Shown here in pieces: positions 43,641 through 57,657 of a stretch of DNA of 64,000 nt; positions within the stretch are counted from its first letter, which is position 1; each line of letters begins with the position of its first letter. The stretch is taken from contig CM034544.1 of the NCBI GenBank assembly GCA_020002185.1, forward strand, positions 4,524,632-4,588,631. Direction: 5' to 3'. Below the pieces are notes generated by a model that was given only the letters and a program-made list of their open reading frames with translations, searched no databases and was not told where the DNA came from. Source of the DNA: Paraescarpia echinospica. Lineage: Eukaryota > Annelida > Polychaeta > Sabellida > Siboglinidae. Made by a program: the position numbers and the translations under genes.

Positions 43641-44620
43641 ACGACATTGATGACGTCAGTGCATTTATTACGTCAGGGTTATGGGTGATCTTCAATCATA
43701 CAGGTCGTTCAAGAAAGGTGGTCTACAACGGCAGGTTGCAAGTAAATAACAAAACTAATTAGAGGACGACAATCTGGCAGACAATGGGAGGTTACTTAAA
43801 TACTACACATGACACTTGTTATCAATCCTGCAATGATCTGAATTTGGCTGTCGGCTTGTATGGTGTCTCATAGCCGGTAAAAATAAGGGTAACATGACAG
43901 GAAATTGTGGTTAGGCAGGTGGCAGTTCGCGGAAGGTACTTATCTGTTTGAAACAGCTCGTGCCTGCGATTGTGGTTGCCTGAAAGTTGTTCTACTGTAT
44001 CAGGGTATTGATGACGTCGGAACGTTCATGACGTCAGAGCTTTGATGACATATTGGCTTTGATGACGCTATAAATTGTTGACGTCATTGCATTAATGACA
44101 CCAATGTATTTGTAGGCAAGGGCATTGTTGACATCAGGGCAATGGTGGCGACAGGGCATTGGTGGTATCAAGGCAATTATGATGACATGGCATTGGTGAA
44201 ATCAGTGCAATGATGACGACAGGACATTGATGACGTCAGGGCAATGGTGACGACAGGGCATTGGTGACATCAGGACAATGCTGACGACAGGGCATTGACG
44301 ACATCAGGGCAACGATGACGAGCGGGCATTGGTGACATCAGTGCAATGATAACAACAGGGCATTTGTGACAACAGGACAATGATGATGACAGGGCATTGG
44401 CGACATCAGGGTAATGATGACGACAGGATATTGATGATGTCAGGGCAATAGTGACGAAAGAGCATTGGTGACATCAGGGCAATGATGACGACAGGACATT
44501 GGCGACATCAGGACAATGGTGACAACAGGATATTGGCGACATCAGGACAATGATGACAACAGGGCATTTGTGACATCAAGACAATGATGACGACAGGACA
44601 TTGGCGACATCAGTTAGGTT
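43641..44620. repeat. Degenerate GACATCAGGGCAATG-type array with CRE palindromes
   Basis: Loose repeats alternating GGCATTGGTGACATCAGG and GCAATGATGACGACAGG (about 34 bp, clearest at 44,100-44,610). Four perfect TGACGTCA palindromes at 43,651, 44,029, 44,079 and 44,231. Old and heavily mutated compared with the other arrays. Confidence 0.85.
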
Positions 44621-45034
44621 TCCGTCACATACAAGTTGTATATCCATTGAAGCCGCTGCCACAGTCGCACGTTGTATTACTGATCTCAGTAGTGTTATGC
44701 GTACACAAATGCACTTGTTAACTTGTACAACCTGTATGCCGATCTACACAATTACGACAGCATGTGTCAGTATTTATGTGTCACCGTGCGTGAGTACGTG
44801 TGCATGCGCGAACGTGCATGTGCGTCTGAGCGCGTCTCTCGTGTGACCGTTACATAGAATCCGAGTGGATGACCTGATTGTGTGGTGGTATGTAACTACA
44901 CCCAGCCGATGGGACATCTGCAATGCTGGGTGTTGATTGAAGGAGCATGTGCTTTATTAATCCTCCACGTACAAACACGTGTAATCACCTGATGTAAATC
45001 TTCTCAAAAGTAATTTCAACGTATCCCTAGCATC
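44621..45034. other. Spacer
   Basis: No recognised feature. Confidence 0.4.
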
Positions 45035-48000
45035 CAACCTTACCGTAACACTAAACACCTCAACATAACATATTCCAGTCTGCACTCCAATGGAACCTTA
45101 CCGTAACACTAAACACCTAAACATAACATATTCCAGTCTGCACTCCAATGGAAACTTACCGTAATTTTAAACACCTAAACATAACATATTCCAGTCTGCA
45201 CTCCAATGGAACCTTACCGTAACACTAAACACCTAAACATAACATATTCCAGTCTGCACTCCAATGGAACCTTACCGTAACATTAAACACCTAAACATAA
45301 CATATTCCAGTCTGCACTCCAATGGAACCTTACCGTAACACTAAACACCTAAACATAACATATTCCAGTCTGCACTCCAATGGAACTTTACCGTAACACT
45401 AAACACCTAAACATAACATATTCCAGTCTGCACTCCAATGGAACCTTACCGTAACATTAAACACCTAGACATAACATATTCCAGCCTACACTCCAATGGA
45501 ACCTTACCGTAACCCAAAACATCTAAACATAACATATTCCAGTCTGCACTCCAGTGGAACCTTACCGTAACACTAAACACCTAAACATAATATATTCCAG
45601 TCTGCACTCCAGTGGAACCTTACCGTAACACTAAACACCTAAACATAACATATTCCAGTCTGCACTCCAATGGAACCTTACCGTAACATTAAACACCTAG
45701 ACATAACGTATTCCAGCCTACACTCCAATGGAACCTTACCGTAACCCTAAACATCTAAACATAACATATTCCAGTCTGCACTCCAGTGGAACCTTACCGT
45801 AACACTAAACACCTAAACATAATATATTCCAGTCTGCACTCCTATGGAACCTTACCGTAACATTAAACACCTAAACATAACATATTCCAGTCTGCACTCC
45901 AATGGAACCTTACCGTAACACTAAACACCTAAACATAACATATTCCAGTCTGCACTCCAATGGAACCTTACCGTAACATTAAACACCTAAACATAACATA
46001 TTCCATTCTGCACTCCAATGGAACCTTACCGTAACACTAAACACCTAAACATAACATATTCAAGTCTGCATTCCAATGGAACCTTACCGTAACAATAAAC
46101 ACCTAAACATTACATATTCCAGTCCGCACTCCAATGGAACCTTACCGTAACACTAAACACCTAAACATAACATATTCCTGTCTGCACTCCAATGGAACCT
46201 TACCGTAACACTAAACACCTAAACATAACATATTCCAGTCTGCACTCCAATGGAATCTTACCGTAACATTAAACACCTAGACATAACATATTCCAGCCTA
46301 CACTCCAATGGAACCTTACCGTAACCCTAAACACCTAAACATAACACATTCCAGTCTGCACTCCAGTGGAACCTTACCGTAACACTAAACACCTAAACAT
46401 AATATATTCCAGTCTGCACTCCAATGGAACCTTACCGTAACATTAAACACCTAAACATAACATATTCCAGTCTGCACTCCAATGGAACCTTACCGTAACA
46501 CTAAACACCTAAACATAACATATTCCAGTCTGCACTCCAATGGAACCTTACCGTAACATTAAAAACCTAAACATAACATATTCCAGTCTGCACTCCAATG
46601 GAACCTTACCGTAACACTAAACACCTAAACATTACATATTCCAGTTCGCACTCCAATGGAACCTTACCGTAACACTAAACACCTAAACATAACATATTCC
46701 TGTCTGCACTCCAATGGAACCATACCGTAACACTAAACACCTAAACATAACATATTCCTGTCTGCACTCCAATGGAACCTTACCGTAACACTAAACACCT
46801 AAACATAACATATCCAAGTCTGCACTCCAATGGAACCTTACCGTAACATTAAACACCTAAACATAACATATTCCAGTCTGCACTCCAATGGAACCTTACC
46901 GTAACACTAAACACCTAAACATAACATATTCCAGTCTGCACTCCAATGGAACTTTACCGTAACACTAAACACCTAAACGTAACATATTCCAGTCTGCACT
47001 CCAATGGAACCTTACCGTAACACTAAACACATCAACATAACATATTCCAGTCTGCACTCCAATGGAACCTTACCGTAACATTAAACACCTAAACATAACA
47101 TATTCCAGTCTGCACTCCAATGGAACCTTACCGTAACACTAAACACCTAAACATAACATATTCCAGTCTGCACTCCAATGGAACTTTACCGTAACACTAA
47201 ACACCTAAATGTAACATATTCCAGTCTGCACTCCAATGGAACCTTACCGTAACACTAAACACATCAACATAACATATTCCAGTCTGCACTCCAATGGAAC
47301 CTTACCGTAACATTAAACACCTAAACATAACATATTCCAGTCTGCACTCCAGTGGAACCTTACCGTAACACTAAACACCTAAACATAACATATTCCAGTC
47401 TGCACTCCAATGGAACATTACCGTAACATTAAACACCTAGACATAACATATTCCAGCCTACACTCCAATGGAACCTTACCGTAACACTAAACATCTAAAC
47501 ATAACATATTCCAGTCTGCACTCCAGTGGAACCTTACCGTAACACTAAACACCTAAACATAATATATTCCAGTCTGCACTCCAATGGAACCTTACCGTAA
47601 CATTAAACACCTAAACATAACATATTCCAGTCTGCACTCCAATGGAACCTTACCGTAACACTAAACACCTAAACATAACATATTCCAGTCTGCACTCCAA
47701 TGGAACCTTACCGTAACATTAAAAACCTAAACATAACATATTCCAGTCTGCACTCCAGTGGAACCTTACCGTAACACTAAACACCTAAACATAATATATT
47801 CCAGTCTGCACTCCAATGGAACCTTACCGTAACATTAAACACCTAAACATAACATATTCCAGTCTGCACTCCAATGGAACCTTACCGTAACACTAAACAC
47901 CTAAACATAACATATTCCAGTCTGCACTCCAGTGGAACCTTACCGTAACACTAAACACCTAAACATAACATATTCCAGTCTGCACTCCAATGGAACCTTA

Positions 48001-50950
48001 CCGTAACATTAAACACCTAAACATAACATATTCCAGTCTGCACTCCAATGGAACCTTACCGTAACACTAAACACCTAAACATAACATATTCAAGTCTGCA
48101 CTCCAATGGAATCTTACCGTAACACTAAACACCTAAACATTACATATTCCAGTCCGCACTCCAATGGAACCTTACCGTAACACTAAACACCTAAACATAA
48201 CATATTCCTGTCTGCACTCCAATGGAACCTTACCGTAACTCTAAACACCTAAACATAACATATTCCAGTCTGCACTCCAATGGAATCTTACCGTAACATT
48301 AAACACCTAGACATAACATATTCCAGCCTACACTCCAATGGAACCTTACCGTAACCCTAAACACCTCAACATAACACATTCCAGTCTGCACTCCAGTGGA
48401 ACCTTACCGTAACACTAAACACCTAAAAATATTATATTCCAGTCTGCACTCCAATGGAACCTTACCGTAACATTAAACACCTAAACATAACATATTCCAG
48501 TCTGCACTCCAATGGAACCTTACCGTAACAGTAAACACCTAAACATAACATATTCCAGTCTGCACTCCAATGGAACCTTACCGTAACATTAAACACCTAA
48601 ACATAACATATTCCAGTCTGCACTCCAATGGAACCTTACCGTAACACTAAACACCTAAACATAACATATTCAAGTCTGCACTCCAATGGAACCTTACCGT
48701 AACACTAAACACCTAAACATTACATATTCCAGTCCGCACTTCAATGGAACCTTACCGTAACACTAAACACCTAAACATAACATATTCCTGTCTGCACTCC
48801 AATGGAACCTTACCGTAACACTAAACACCTAAACATAACATATTCCTGTCTCCACTCCAATGGAACCTTACCGTAACACTAAACACCTAAACATAACATA
48901 TTCCAGTCTGCACTCCAATGGAACCTTACCGTAACATTAAACACCTAAACATAACATATTCCAGTCTGCACTCCAATGGAACCTTACCATAACACTAAAC
49001 ACCTAAACATAACATATTCCAGTCTGCACTCCAATGGAACTTTACCGTAACACTAAACACCTAATCGTAACATATTCCAGACTGCACTCCAATGGAACCA
49101 TACCGTAACACTAAACACATAAACATAACATATTCCAGTCTGCACTCCAATGGAACCTTACCGTAACATTAAACACCTAAACATAACATATTCCAGTCTG
49201 CACTCCAGTGGAACCTTACCGTAAAACTAAACACCTAAACATAACATATTCCAGTCTGCACTCCAATGGAACCTTACCGTAACATTAAACACCTAAACAT
49301 AACATATTCCAGTCTGCACTCCAATGGAACCTTACCGTAACACTAAACACCTAAACATAACATATTCCAGTCTGCACTCCAATGGAAACTTACCGTAACA
49401 TTAAACACCTAAACATAACATATTCCAGTCTGCACTCCAATGGAACCTTACCGTAACACTAAACACCTAAACATAACATATTCAAGTCTGCACTCCAATG
49501 GAACCTTACCGTAACACTAAACACCTAAACATTACATATTCCAGTCCGCACTTCAATGGAACCTTACCGTAACACTAAACACCTAAACATAACATATTCC
49601 TGTCTGCACTCCAATGGAACCTTACCGTAACACTAAACACCTAAACATAACATATTCCTGTCTGCACTCCAATGGAACCTTACCGTAACACTAAACACCT
49701 AAACATAACATATTCCAGTCTGCACTCCAATGGAACCATACCGTAACATTAAACACCTAAACATAACATATTCCAGTCTGCACTCCAATGGAACCTTACC
49801 ATAACACTAAACACCTAAACATAACATATTCCAGTCTGCACTCCAATGGAACTTTACCGTAACACTAAACACCTAAACGTAACATATTCCAGTCTGCACT
49901 CCAATGGAACCTTACCGTAACACTAAACACATAAACATAACATATTCCAGTCTGCACTCCAATGGAAACTTACCGTAACATTAAACACCTAAACATAACA
50001 TATTCCAGTCTGCACTCCAGTGGAACCTTACCGTAACACTAAACACCTAAACATAACATATTCCAGTCTGCACTCCAATGGAACCTTACCGTAACATTAA
50101 ACACCTAGACATAACATATTCCAGCCTACACTCCAATGGAACCTTACCGTAACCCTAAACATCTAAACATAACATATTCCAGTCTGCACTCCAGTGGAAC
50201 CTTACCGTAACACTAAACACCTAAACATAATATATTCCAGTCTGCACTCCAATGGAACCTTACCGTAACATTAAACACCTAAACATAACATATTCCAGTC
50301 TGCACTCCAATGGAACCTTACCGTAACACTAAACACCTAAACATAACATATTCCAGTCTGCACTCCAGTGGAACCTTACCGTAACACTAAACACCTAAAC
50401 ATAACATATTCCAGTCTGCACTCCAATGGAACCTTACCGTAACACTAAACACCTAAACACAACATATTCCAGTCTGCACTCCAGTGGAACCTTACCGTAA
50501 CATTAAACACCTAAACATAACATATTCCAGTCTGCACTCCAGTGGAACCTTACCGTAACACTAAACACATAAACATAACATATTCCAGTCTGCACTCCAA
50601 TGGAACCTTACCGTAACACTAAACACCTAAACATAAAATATTCCAGTCTGCACTCCAATGGAACCTTACCGTAACATTAAACACCTAAACATAACATATT
50701 CCAGTCTGCACTCCAATGGAACCTTACCGTAACACTAAACACCTAAACATAACATATTCCAGTCTGCACTCCAATGGAACCTTACCGTAACACTAAACAC
50801 CTAAACATAACATATTCCAGTCTGCACTCCAATGGAACCTTACCGTAACACTAAACACCTAAACATAACATATTCCAGTCTGCACTCCAGTGGAACTTTA
50901 CCGTAACACTAAACACCTAAACATAACACATTCCAGTCTGCACTCCAATA
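45035..50950. repeat. 58-bp satellite array, about 102 copies (5.9 kb)
   Basis: Unit with TTACCGTAACACTAAACACC and ATAACATATTCCAGTCTGCA. Mostly alternating AACACT/AACATT types. A marker series (CCAGCCTACACTCC, then CCCTAAACATCT, then CTCCAGTGG, then AATATATTCC) recurs at about 45,484, 45,714, 46,294, 47,454, 48,324 and 50,124, spaced by near whole numbers of units. Another marker, CAGTCCGCACT or CAGTTCGCACT, recurs at about 46,120, 46,640, 48,150, 48,740 and 49,550. No stable open frame. Confidence 0.98.
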
Positions 50951-51889
50951 CAACCGTTTCACGAGGAGGGGAGCAGGAAGCTCCTTCTGACATTGAAGGC
51001 TGCCAAACCAGAGAATGGCAACGTATAATAGAGCGAAATGTTGGCCCCGGTCCCTCGCGCCGGTCCCCCCCGTCATTCTGCCCGGTTCCTCGCCCCCGAC
51101 CCCCGGTTCTTCGCCCCCGCGTCCCGGTCCCTCGCCCCGGTTCAAGCCCCCCGACCTTCGATCATCTATCCACTTTTCAAAAAAACTTCACGATCCCCCA
51201 CAACCGCCCCCATACTCCCAGCCCCTGGGCCCGCGGCCATGACTTCTGTCCCCGTCCTCCTGCCCCACACAGCGGCTCATCACTCCGTTTCATCGGCACC
51301 CAATCACTGGCCCCGGACCCCGGCCCCCGATCCTCGGTGTCAGGCCCCGACTGTCCGGTCCATTGTGGACAACGACGGAACCGACGTAGTCATTTGATGT
51401 CTTCATAAACAACCGTTCGTGGTAGATTGGAATAACGCCGGAGACGTGATTACACATTAACTAGAACAACTGCCTAGAGTTGAGCCGATGTTGGCAGAAT
51501 GATATCAGTCGACAGCCGCACTCGTGTGCGATATTAAGGTGCATTGATGACGTCATATTGTTGAACGAAGCATTTTGTGCATTGTGTATAGCCCGGACTT
51601 GGCCGTCAACGGGATCAGATTAGCGAGAATCCGAGCAACAGCGGCGTAAACGCTGAGGCTACACTACTGTAATCTCAACCTTGTCACGCGTCAGTGACTA
51701 GCAGTCTACAAACGTGTTGGGGGTTTGCTCAAAATCCTTCCCCACCAACGCCTTGTGTGACGCAAGTACACCGATGTAGGCGACCTTTATTCCCTTGATT
51801 AGGTATATAATGTTATCAATATATTATTGGAATGAATCACATGTGTCTCGTTGGGCGGTGATTAAGTAATATGCGTACACGTTGATACG
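50951..51889. other. Spacer with C-rich tract
   Basis: 51,040-51,370 is strongly C-rich, with irregular CCCGGTTCCTCGCCCC repeats giving proline-rich open frames on one strand. I do not consider these coding. TGACGTCA at 51,548. Confidence 0.5.
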
Positions 51890-52174
51890 ACCCCTGTACA
51901 CGTTGATACGACCCCTCTACCGAGTTTTTTGTTCGAGGTGCCGAAGACAATCGAGGTAGCAACAAACATCAGCTCACTGTCCCATTCAGACTTTACGCGC
52001 AAGCTAAAGACAAGTGTACGAGTCCTTCACCGCCATTCGTGAAAAACATTATTTCCTTAAACAGCGAAGGTAAGTAAAGTTTAGTTCATAGCAGAAAGGT
52101 TCAGTGCGGCAAATTTGTATCATGTACGTGTAGCAGAAGCGATCTACACGTACAAGTTCCACATTTCACAAGCC

Positions 52175-52622
52175 AAGAGGTTCAGCAACTGAGAGGCCTG
52201 TACTAAATGACGTTAATGACGCAACGAGACAAGAGGTTCAGCAACTGAGAGGCCTGTACTAAATGACGTTAATGACGCAACGAGACAAGAGGTTCAGCAA
52301 CTGAGAGGCCTGTACTAAATGACGTTAATGACGCAACGAGACAAGAGGTTCAGCAACTGAGAGGCCTGTACTAAGTGACGTTAATGACGCAACGAGACAA
52401 GAGGTTCAGCAACTGAGAGGCCTGTACTAAATGACGTTAATGACGCAACGAGACAAGAGGTTCAGCAACTGAGAGGCCTGTACTAAATGACGTTAATGAC
52501 GCAACGAGACAAGAGGTTCAGCAACTGAGAGGCCTGTACTAAATGACGTTAATGACGCAACGAGACAAGAGGTTCAGCAACTGAGAGGCCTGTACTAAAT
52601 GACGTTAATGACGCAACGAGAC
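52175..52622. repeat. 56-bp tandem array, 8 copies
   Basis: Eight units with AAGAGGTTCAGCAACTGAGA and TGACGTTAATGACGCAA; almost no variation (one AAGTGACG unit). Confidence 0.98.
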
Positions 52623-54879
52623 GACCAGAAAACAATGCAGCTCTAGGATTACGACTCAAAAGTTGCAAGTTATTTTTATGTATCAGTTTAAAGAACTGTT
52701 TGGTTCGTTGGACATTATTTGTATAAAATTGTACCTAAGCGATTTGTACACGGGTATAATTGCACGAGGCAGTGGTGTAGTAGTTGACTTAATCGGACAT
52801 GGCGGCGTCCGATTATTTGTGCTACTAATCGTCAAAATACAGCTTGATGCTTGCTTGGTGCTTGATGCTTGATGTTATAATCCCTTTACAGCTGTTCACA
52901 GCTAAACTGGGATTTGTGCGGTGCGTAACGTCAGGGCAGTTGAACAAAAAGGGAAAAAATCGCGTAGAAGGATGTTCAAAATAAAGAAAGAAAAACAATG
53001 AAAACCAACGAAAAACAAACAACAATGGCATGCAGGTCACAAGCAACTGTTAATATTACGTAAGACTTCTAAAGGCATTACAACATTCAACGGCGTCGTC
53101 TGTGTATTTCTATTCGCAATAGGTTGTTGTTTGGTTTGAAGACATTTGAAATGTGTGTTCGTCTGCCAATATCTACGCGATGACGTCAGCAATACGTTTG
53201 TTGTCATCGCACGTAAATAAATATTTTTTCTTAATTCAACGTTTGTAATACTCAATCAGAAATCCACTCGTCATTGCACAAGAATAACAAATGTAAGAAC
53301 GTCTTGTGTATTGCTAAAATGATGTATGACCAGAGGAAAACTGTATATAATGTTTGCTCCACGGCTCTCTCAAGTAAACGCACTCTATGGCTGACTAGAA
53401 GTAGTCCATCCTGTACTAGGAGCAAATACAAAATCAATCCCTTCGAAAAACACCACGTCGACTCAAACAACTGCGTCCATCTTATTTATATTCATGTGTA
53501 AATATTACTTTCCCATCTAATGAGTTAGAGGTTATTTTTATTGAATAATCCCGTGATACACGACAAAAGGCTGTCGTGGTCGTTCGTAAAAAACACAAAT
53601 CGAGTCACTTGTGAGACGATTAATGATTAATTTAGTTGTGTGTGTCTCTCCAGACCCCCACCAATGAGTGCGATATGTTTGTTACATTCAAAACGTGTTC
53701 TCAACTGTACTGACATACATTTTCAATATTCATCGTGGCATGTAATTTATAAAGTTATGTTGAATGCTTATGCCATCATAAATCCGATATATCGTAAGAC
53801 TCTTCCTTTGAATACAACACAGACTGAGCAGACCATAGTAGTTGAACAATAGTTATTGATATAAAACAGTGTTTCTTTGTAACGACAACGATCACTCTAT
53901 AAACAAACACTGTGTAAAACATAATGTTCAACATTAAGTTGGAGGCGTCGCCGTTGCCTTGGTAACGTGTACAGCTCTCACCAATCACCTGACAAACATT
54001 CTGCTCTGTACACTACATATAATTCATATTTATAGAACGTTGTTTGATAATCCACCTTAATAGTTGATGAAAATAATAATAGTGCTCGTGACCGTGTACA
54101 AGAACTATTATGGAGGTATGTTGATCAAAACAGACGAGAGCGACGTTTTAACCTTCCAGTAATTGCGCTGGTAAAAGACAGCTTATCAATCAAACGTCCG
54201 CATGAAACAGGCACACGTTGACATCCTGGTTTGGGTATGCGTCGTCGGTAATATTTTAAAAATGAACGACCAGGGGAAACTATCGATTGGTATGGGACGG
54301 ACGACTTTATATAAACGTGGCTTGTTCAGGCTGTTTACTCTACTTTAACAAGCCCAGTCGTGTCGTAAGATTGCTAACAGCTGACGCACGAGGCGCGTCA
54401 GTCGCTGGCTGCTTCGGGATTAACGCAATGTCCGCCGTGAATTAAATACTACGACCCACAGAATGACACGGTCCGAGCAGCATTGCTCTCTTTATGTGTC
54501 CATTGCTAATGCACACAAAAGAACCATACAATCAACTGCACTCAGCCGTCGACTAGACTGAATTGAACCATGGTAGCACTTAACTCTGGGCGTATTTTTG
54601 CGGGAAAGAATTAATATTACAATTTAAAAGTTTTTCTCACAAAATACACTATATATAGTATTAAAACACCAGGTCAAACTTAGAGTATTGGTCAAAAACA
54701 ACGAACGAAAAGCTGTGCAGGATCAAAGACAAATTACCTGGCAATCTTTATTGTTTGGTTTTGCATTGATTCACTTCTGCCTAGTGTGTATCGTTTTGTA
54801 CAGTTTGTATTCTGCTATTCCAATCAGTGACGAATGTATTATATTGTACGTAACTTATCCATTTAGCCCGTCTTATCGC

Positions 54880-55115
54880 TGGTAGCGTCATCAATATAAA
54901 ATCACGCTGGGTATTAGTGCTAAGATCAACTGAAGAAGACTGACCGATTAGTCTTGCTACTCAATGTCTCCACTGACGATGTTTACAAAAGAACACCAGA
55001 TAAACTGTGCTGAGCCTTGCACTAATGACATCCGCCAACGTGTGTACAGAATAGGACAACAGCTATGGCCTCGGTCATTTAAAGGTGCGGCACAAAGCGT
55101 TCGAAGAATGGTATT
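54880..55115. repeat. 235-bp sub-repeat, occurrence 1 of 3
   Basis: From the GCTGGTAGCGTC block to GGTCATTTAAAGGTGCGGC. Further copies at 60,588-60,820 and 63,205-63,440. The middle copy directly abuts the head of copy B, as expected for a tandem array of the larger unit. Confidence 0.88.
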
Positions 55116-55235
55116 TATGATATCATTATTCAGTACAATCCAACTTACAGAAGTCGTACTGCAGAACGTTTCGTGGCATGATTTCTAATCAATACCATTT
55201 CTAATTCTGAATGTTACCATTGCAAGCATTGTTCC

Positions 55236-55788
55236 CAGGGGTGGATCCAGAGAGGGTGGTCTAGGGGGTACAAAAACGTTCATTGGCGGCCGAACCAAAT
55301 GGTGTAAAAATCTTTTGCTGCTGCGCCGTAACTTCAGCTTCTCCGCTGCTCGACACGACTGGTGACATCGGAAGACAGGGAGGACTGTTGATATTTGTTC
55401 GCTGCTACGCGGCCGTAATTTCAGCTATTCTTCAGCTTCTCGACTCTTCTTCTTCGTCCTTCACTAATACGGGAACGCCTGTCGCCCTCACGAATGACGC
55501 CGTCGTCCTCAAAGCCTCGATATCACCATGTAGTGTCTCATTTAGGGGGGTGCCATCTGGCCACGCTGGTTGCCTATGGCCAGCCTGTGGGTAGTGCTGA
55601 AGTAGATGCTCAGTGGTCATCGGGGCGGGCGGTTTCACAGCAGTTCAACTCGGACAGGTCAATCTCCATTTTGTCACTGTATGACGGATAACTTCTCGAC
55701 TGTGACAACGGAAGACGTGGGGGGTTGCTGTTGAAAATGTTTTGTAACACGAACGGGGGCCCCCAGACCGCCTGTGGATCCGCCAACG
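55236..55788. mobile_element. MITE with GGATCC-type inverted ends, copy A
   Basis: Left end CAGGGGTGGATCCAGAGAGG then GTGGTCTAGGGGG; right end, inverted, CGTTGGCGGATCCACAGGCG then GTCTGGGGG. This GGCGGATCC-type terminus is common in animal nonautonomous DNA elements, probably hAT-related. A clean target duplication is not visible. Confidence 0.7.
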
Positions 55789-55795
55789 GTTCCAG

Positions 55796-56581
55796 GCATA
55801 TTAAACGTTACTTGACAGGGTGTATCCCTTCAACATAATCAGTATGAATAATATTAATGTACGAGGATCAAATAAGGTGTGTTTAATAAAGTTACAACTT
55901 ATGTATAACTTCCCGTACAGTGTCTCGCACCGTTCACCTTGGTTATACAACCAGGTACACTGAACGCACGATTGTACGCGATATGACAACCTCAAACACC
56001 GCCATGTTCATATAAAGGTGCTGCACCTTATATTCGTAGAATACATATTTCGGGATTCACTAATGAGGACAAATCTAATTACACAAATCGCATTAAAGAG
56101 CAATTACGAGGTCGTATTATAGAACTGTATACCGCATGCTTTATAAGTAATTGCAAGCGCGCTTGACGATCAAAGTATGTAATTATCATATGTGATTAGC
56201 TGGAAGCCAAGCAACCTAGTCACAACAGGCGCGTAAACAAATAGCAACACCGAGAACATCGCAGTAATCTTAAACAAACTGTCGTGTTTACATTTATCCG
56301 GGCGTTAAATGTTATCTAGACGATGTGTCTGTGCGTATTATTTGGTATCAGTAGATCAGGCGGTGATACATAATATTCAGTCGTTAAAGGAAATAAAAAT
56401 AAGACATTAGCTAAAATCCCTTTTCCATGTGTACACAAAGTTTAACATTGTATGTAACATTTGACAACATTAAACAAATACAGAAAAATACATTTGTAGC
56501 ATAAATTCGATTTTAAGCTCGTCTGTGATGCGATTCCCGCGGAAAATGAAATTTTAATGAGCTAGGCGATCACGTGGTATC
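55796..56581. other. Spacer
   Basis: AT-rich; no gene, repeat or element recognised. Confidence 0.4.
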
Positions 56582-57027
56582 GTGACGTCACTTATGACAC
56601 ACACACTCGCATCAGGCCGACCCTTTCCATGCATTCAGAGCATGTTTACAAGGATAGCTTTTGGGTCGAAACGAGCGTCAGAACGAGTTATTGTGCAATA
56701 TTCCGACGTAAAACAAACACTAGTCATCATAGAGGAACAAACATTTATCTTACGGTTCCACATGAATCGAATTTTATTCAAAACAACGAATGCGAATGGG
56801 CCTACAAGTCGACTAGGTTTCGCCGAGCTTGGGCTCGTTTTCAGAATAATTATATCGAATGCAACCAACGGAAGATAATCTACACCAATAAACATACATA
56901 GCAAACATACATTGTATCCAGCTACATAAAGTAACGTCTATAATCTCATAATAGCACTAGAATATCGATATATGACGGAGTTGTACAATTTATCATAACA
57001 ACTTAAATCAGTCAGAGAGTTTCCGTT

Positions 57028-57110
57028 GGTTCCGCTAGCTCAGTGGGTAGGCGCGTTGGTTACTTGTCGTTTATTTTACAATCGGGCGACGCCGGTTCAA
57101 TCCTGACAGC
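57028..57110 (+). other. tRNA-like sequence in left arm
   Basis: A-box TAGCTCAGTGGG (57,036-57,047) and B-box GGTTCAATCC (57,094-57,103), about 47 bp apart as in tRNA genes. The acceptor and T stems pair poorly, so more likely a tRNA pseudogene or SINE head than a working tRNA. Confidence 0.6.
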
Positions 57111-57574
57111 ATGCAAACCTTTGATTTTCTATACATTTTTTTATGTTTTCACGAAGTAATATAAACAAAATCATTTTATACTATAATGCACTGTTTGTAA
57201 ATAAATTTTTTATTTTTGTAGTAACTATTTATTCGCCACAAAAATGAAAATATGGTCATTATATAACGATGTTTCTAAATTTTATTTATCCAAACAAATA
57301 TAATGTAATGGATATATAATTTATTAATTGTAAATATATTATACGGTAATATATTGTAATTATACATGTGAAAACAGATTGAGATCTGTCTGGATAAATA
57401 CAATTTAGAAACATCGTTAAATATAATGACCATATTTTAATTTTTGTGGCGAATAAATAATTACAACAAAAATTTAAAAAAATATTTACAAACAGTGCAT
57501 TATAGTATAAAATGATTTTGTTTATATTACTTCGTGAAAACATAAAAAGTGTATAGAAAATCAAAGGTTTGCAT

Positions 57575-57657
57575 GCTGTCAGGATTGAACCGTCGTCGCC
57601 CGATTGTAAAATTAACAACAAGTAAATAACGCGCCTACCCACTGAGCTAGCGGGACC
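57575..57657 (-). other. tRNA-like sequence in right arm
   Basis: Inverted counterpart of 57,028-57,110. B-box complement GGATTGAACC at 57,582-57,591 and A-box complement CCCACTGAGCTA at 57,638-57,649. The first stem reads GGTCCCGC here versus GGTTCCGC on the left. Confidence 0.6.

Larger units (their letters stand above)
51890..55795. repeat. Segmental duplication, copy A
   Basis: Matches 60,820-64,000 in the same order: a head (CGACCCCTCTACCGAG), a 56-bp array, GACCAGAAAACAATGCAGC, a block from GGCATGCAGGTCACAAG to CTCTCCAGACCCC, a block from CCAGGTCAAACTTAGAG to GGTCATTTAAAGGTGCGGC, and a MITE. It carries two segments absent from copy B (about 52,845-53,028 and 53,700-54,650). Confidence 0.9.

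Noticed and set aside
45035..50950. CRISPR-like repeat-spacer array
   Set aside because: Units are contiguous with no unique spacers; a eukaryotic satellite.
50890..51408. Proline-rich open frame of 172 codons
   Set aside because: Starts inside satellite DNA and runs through low-complexity C-rich repeats; overlapping frames are equally open.
57028..57110. Functional tRNA gene
   Set aside because: A and B boxes are present but stems do not pair well, and the copy is duplicated in an inverted repeat, pointing to a pseudogene or SINE head.
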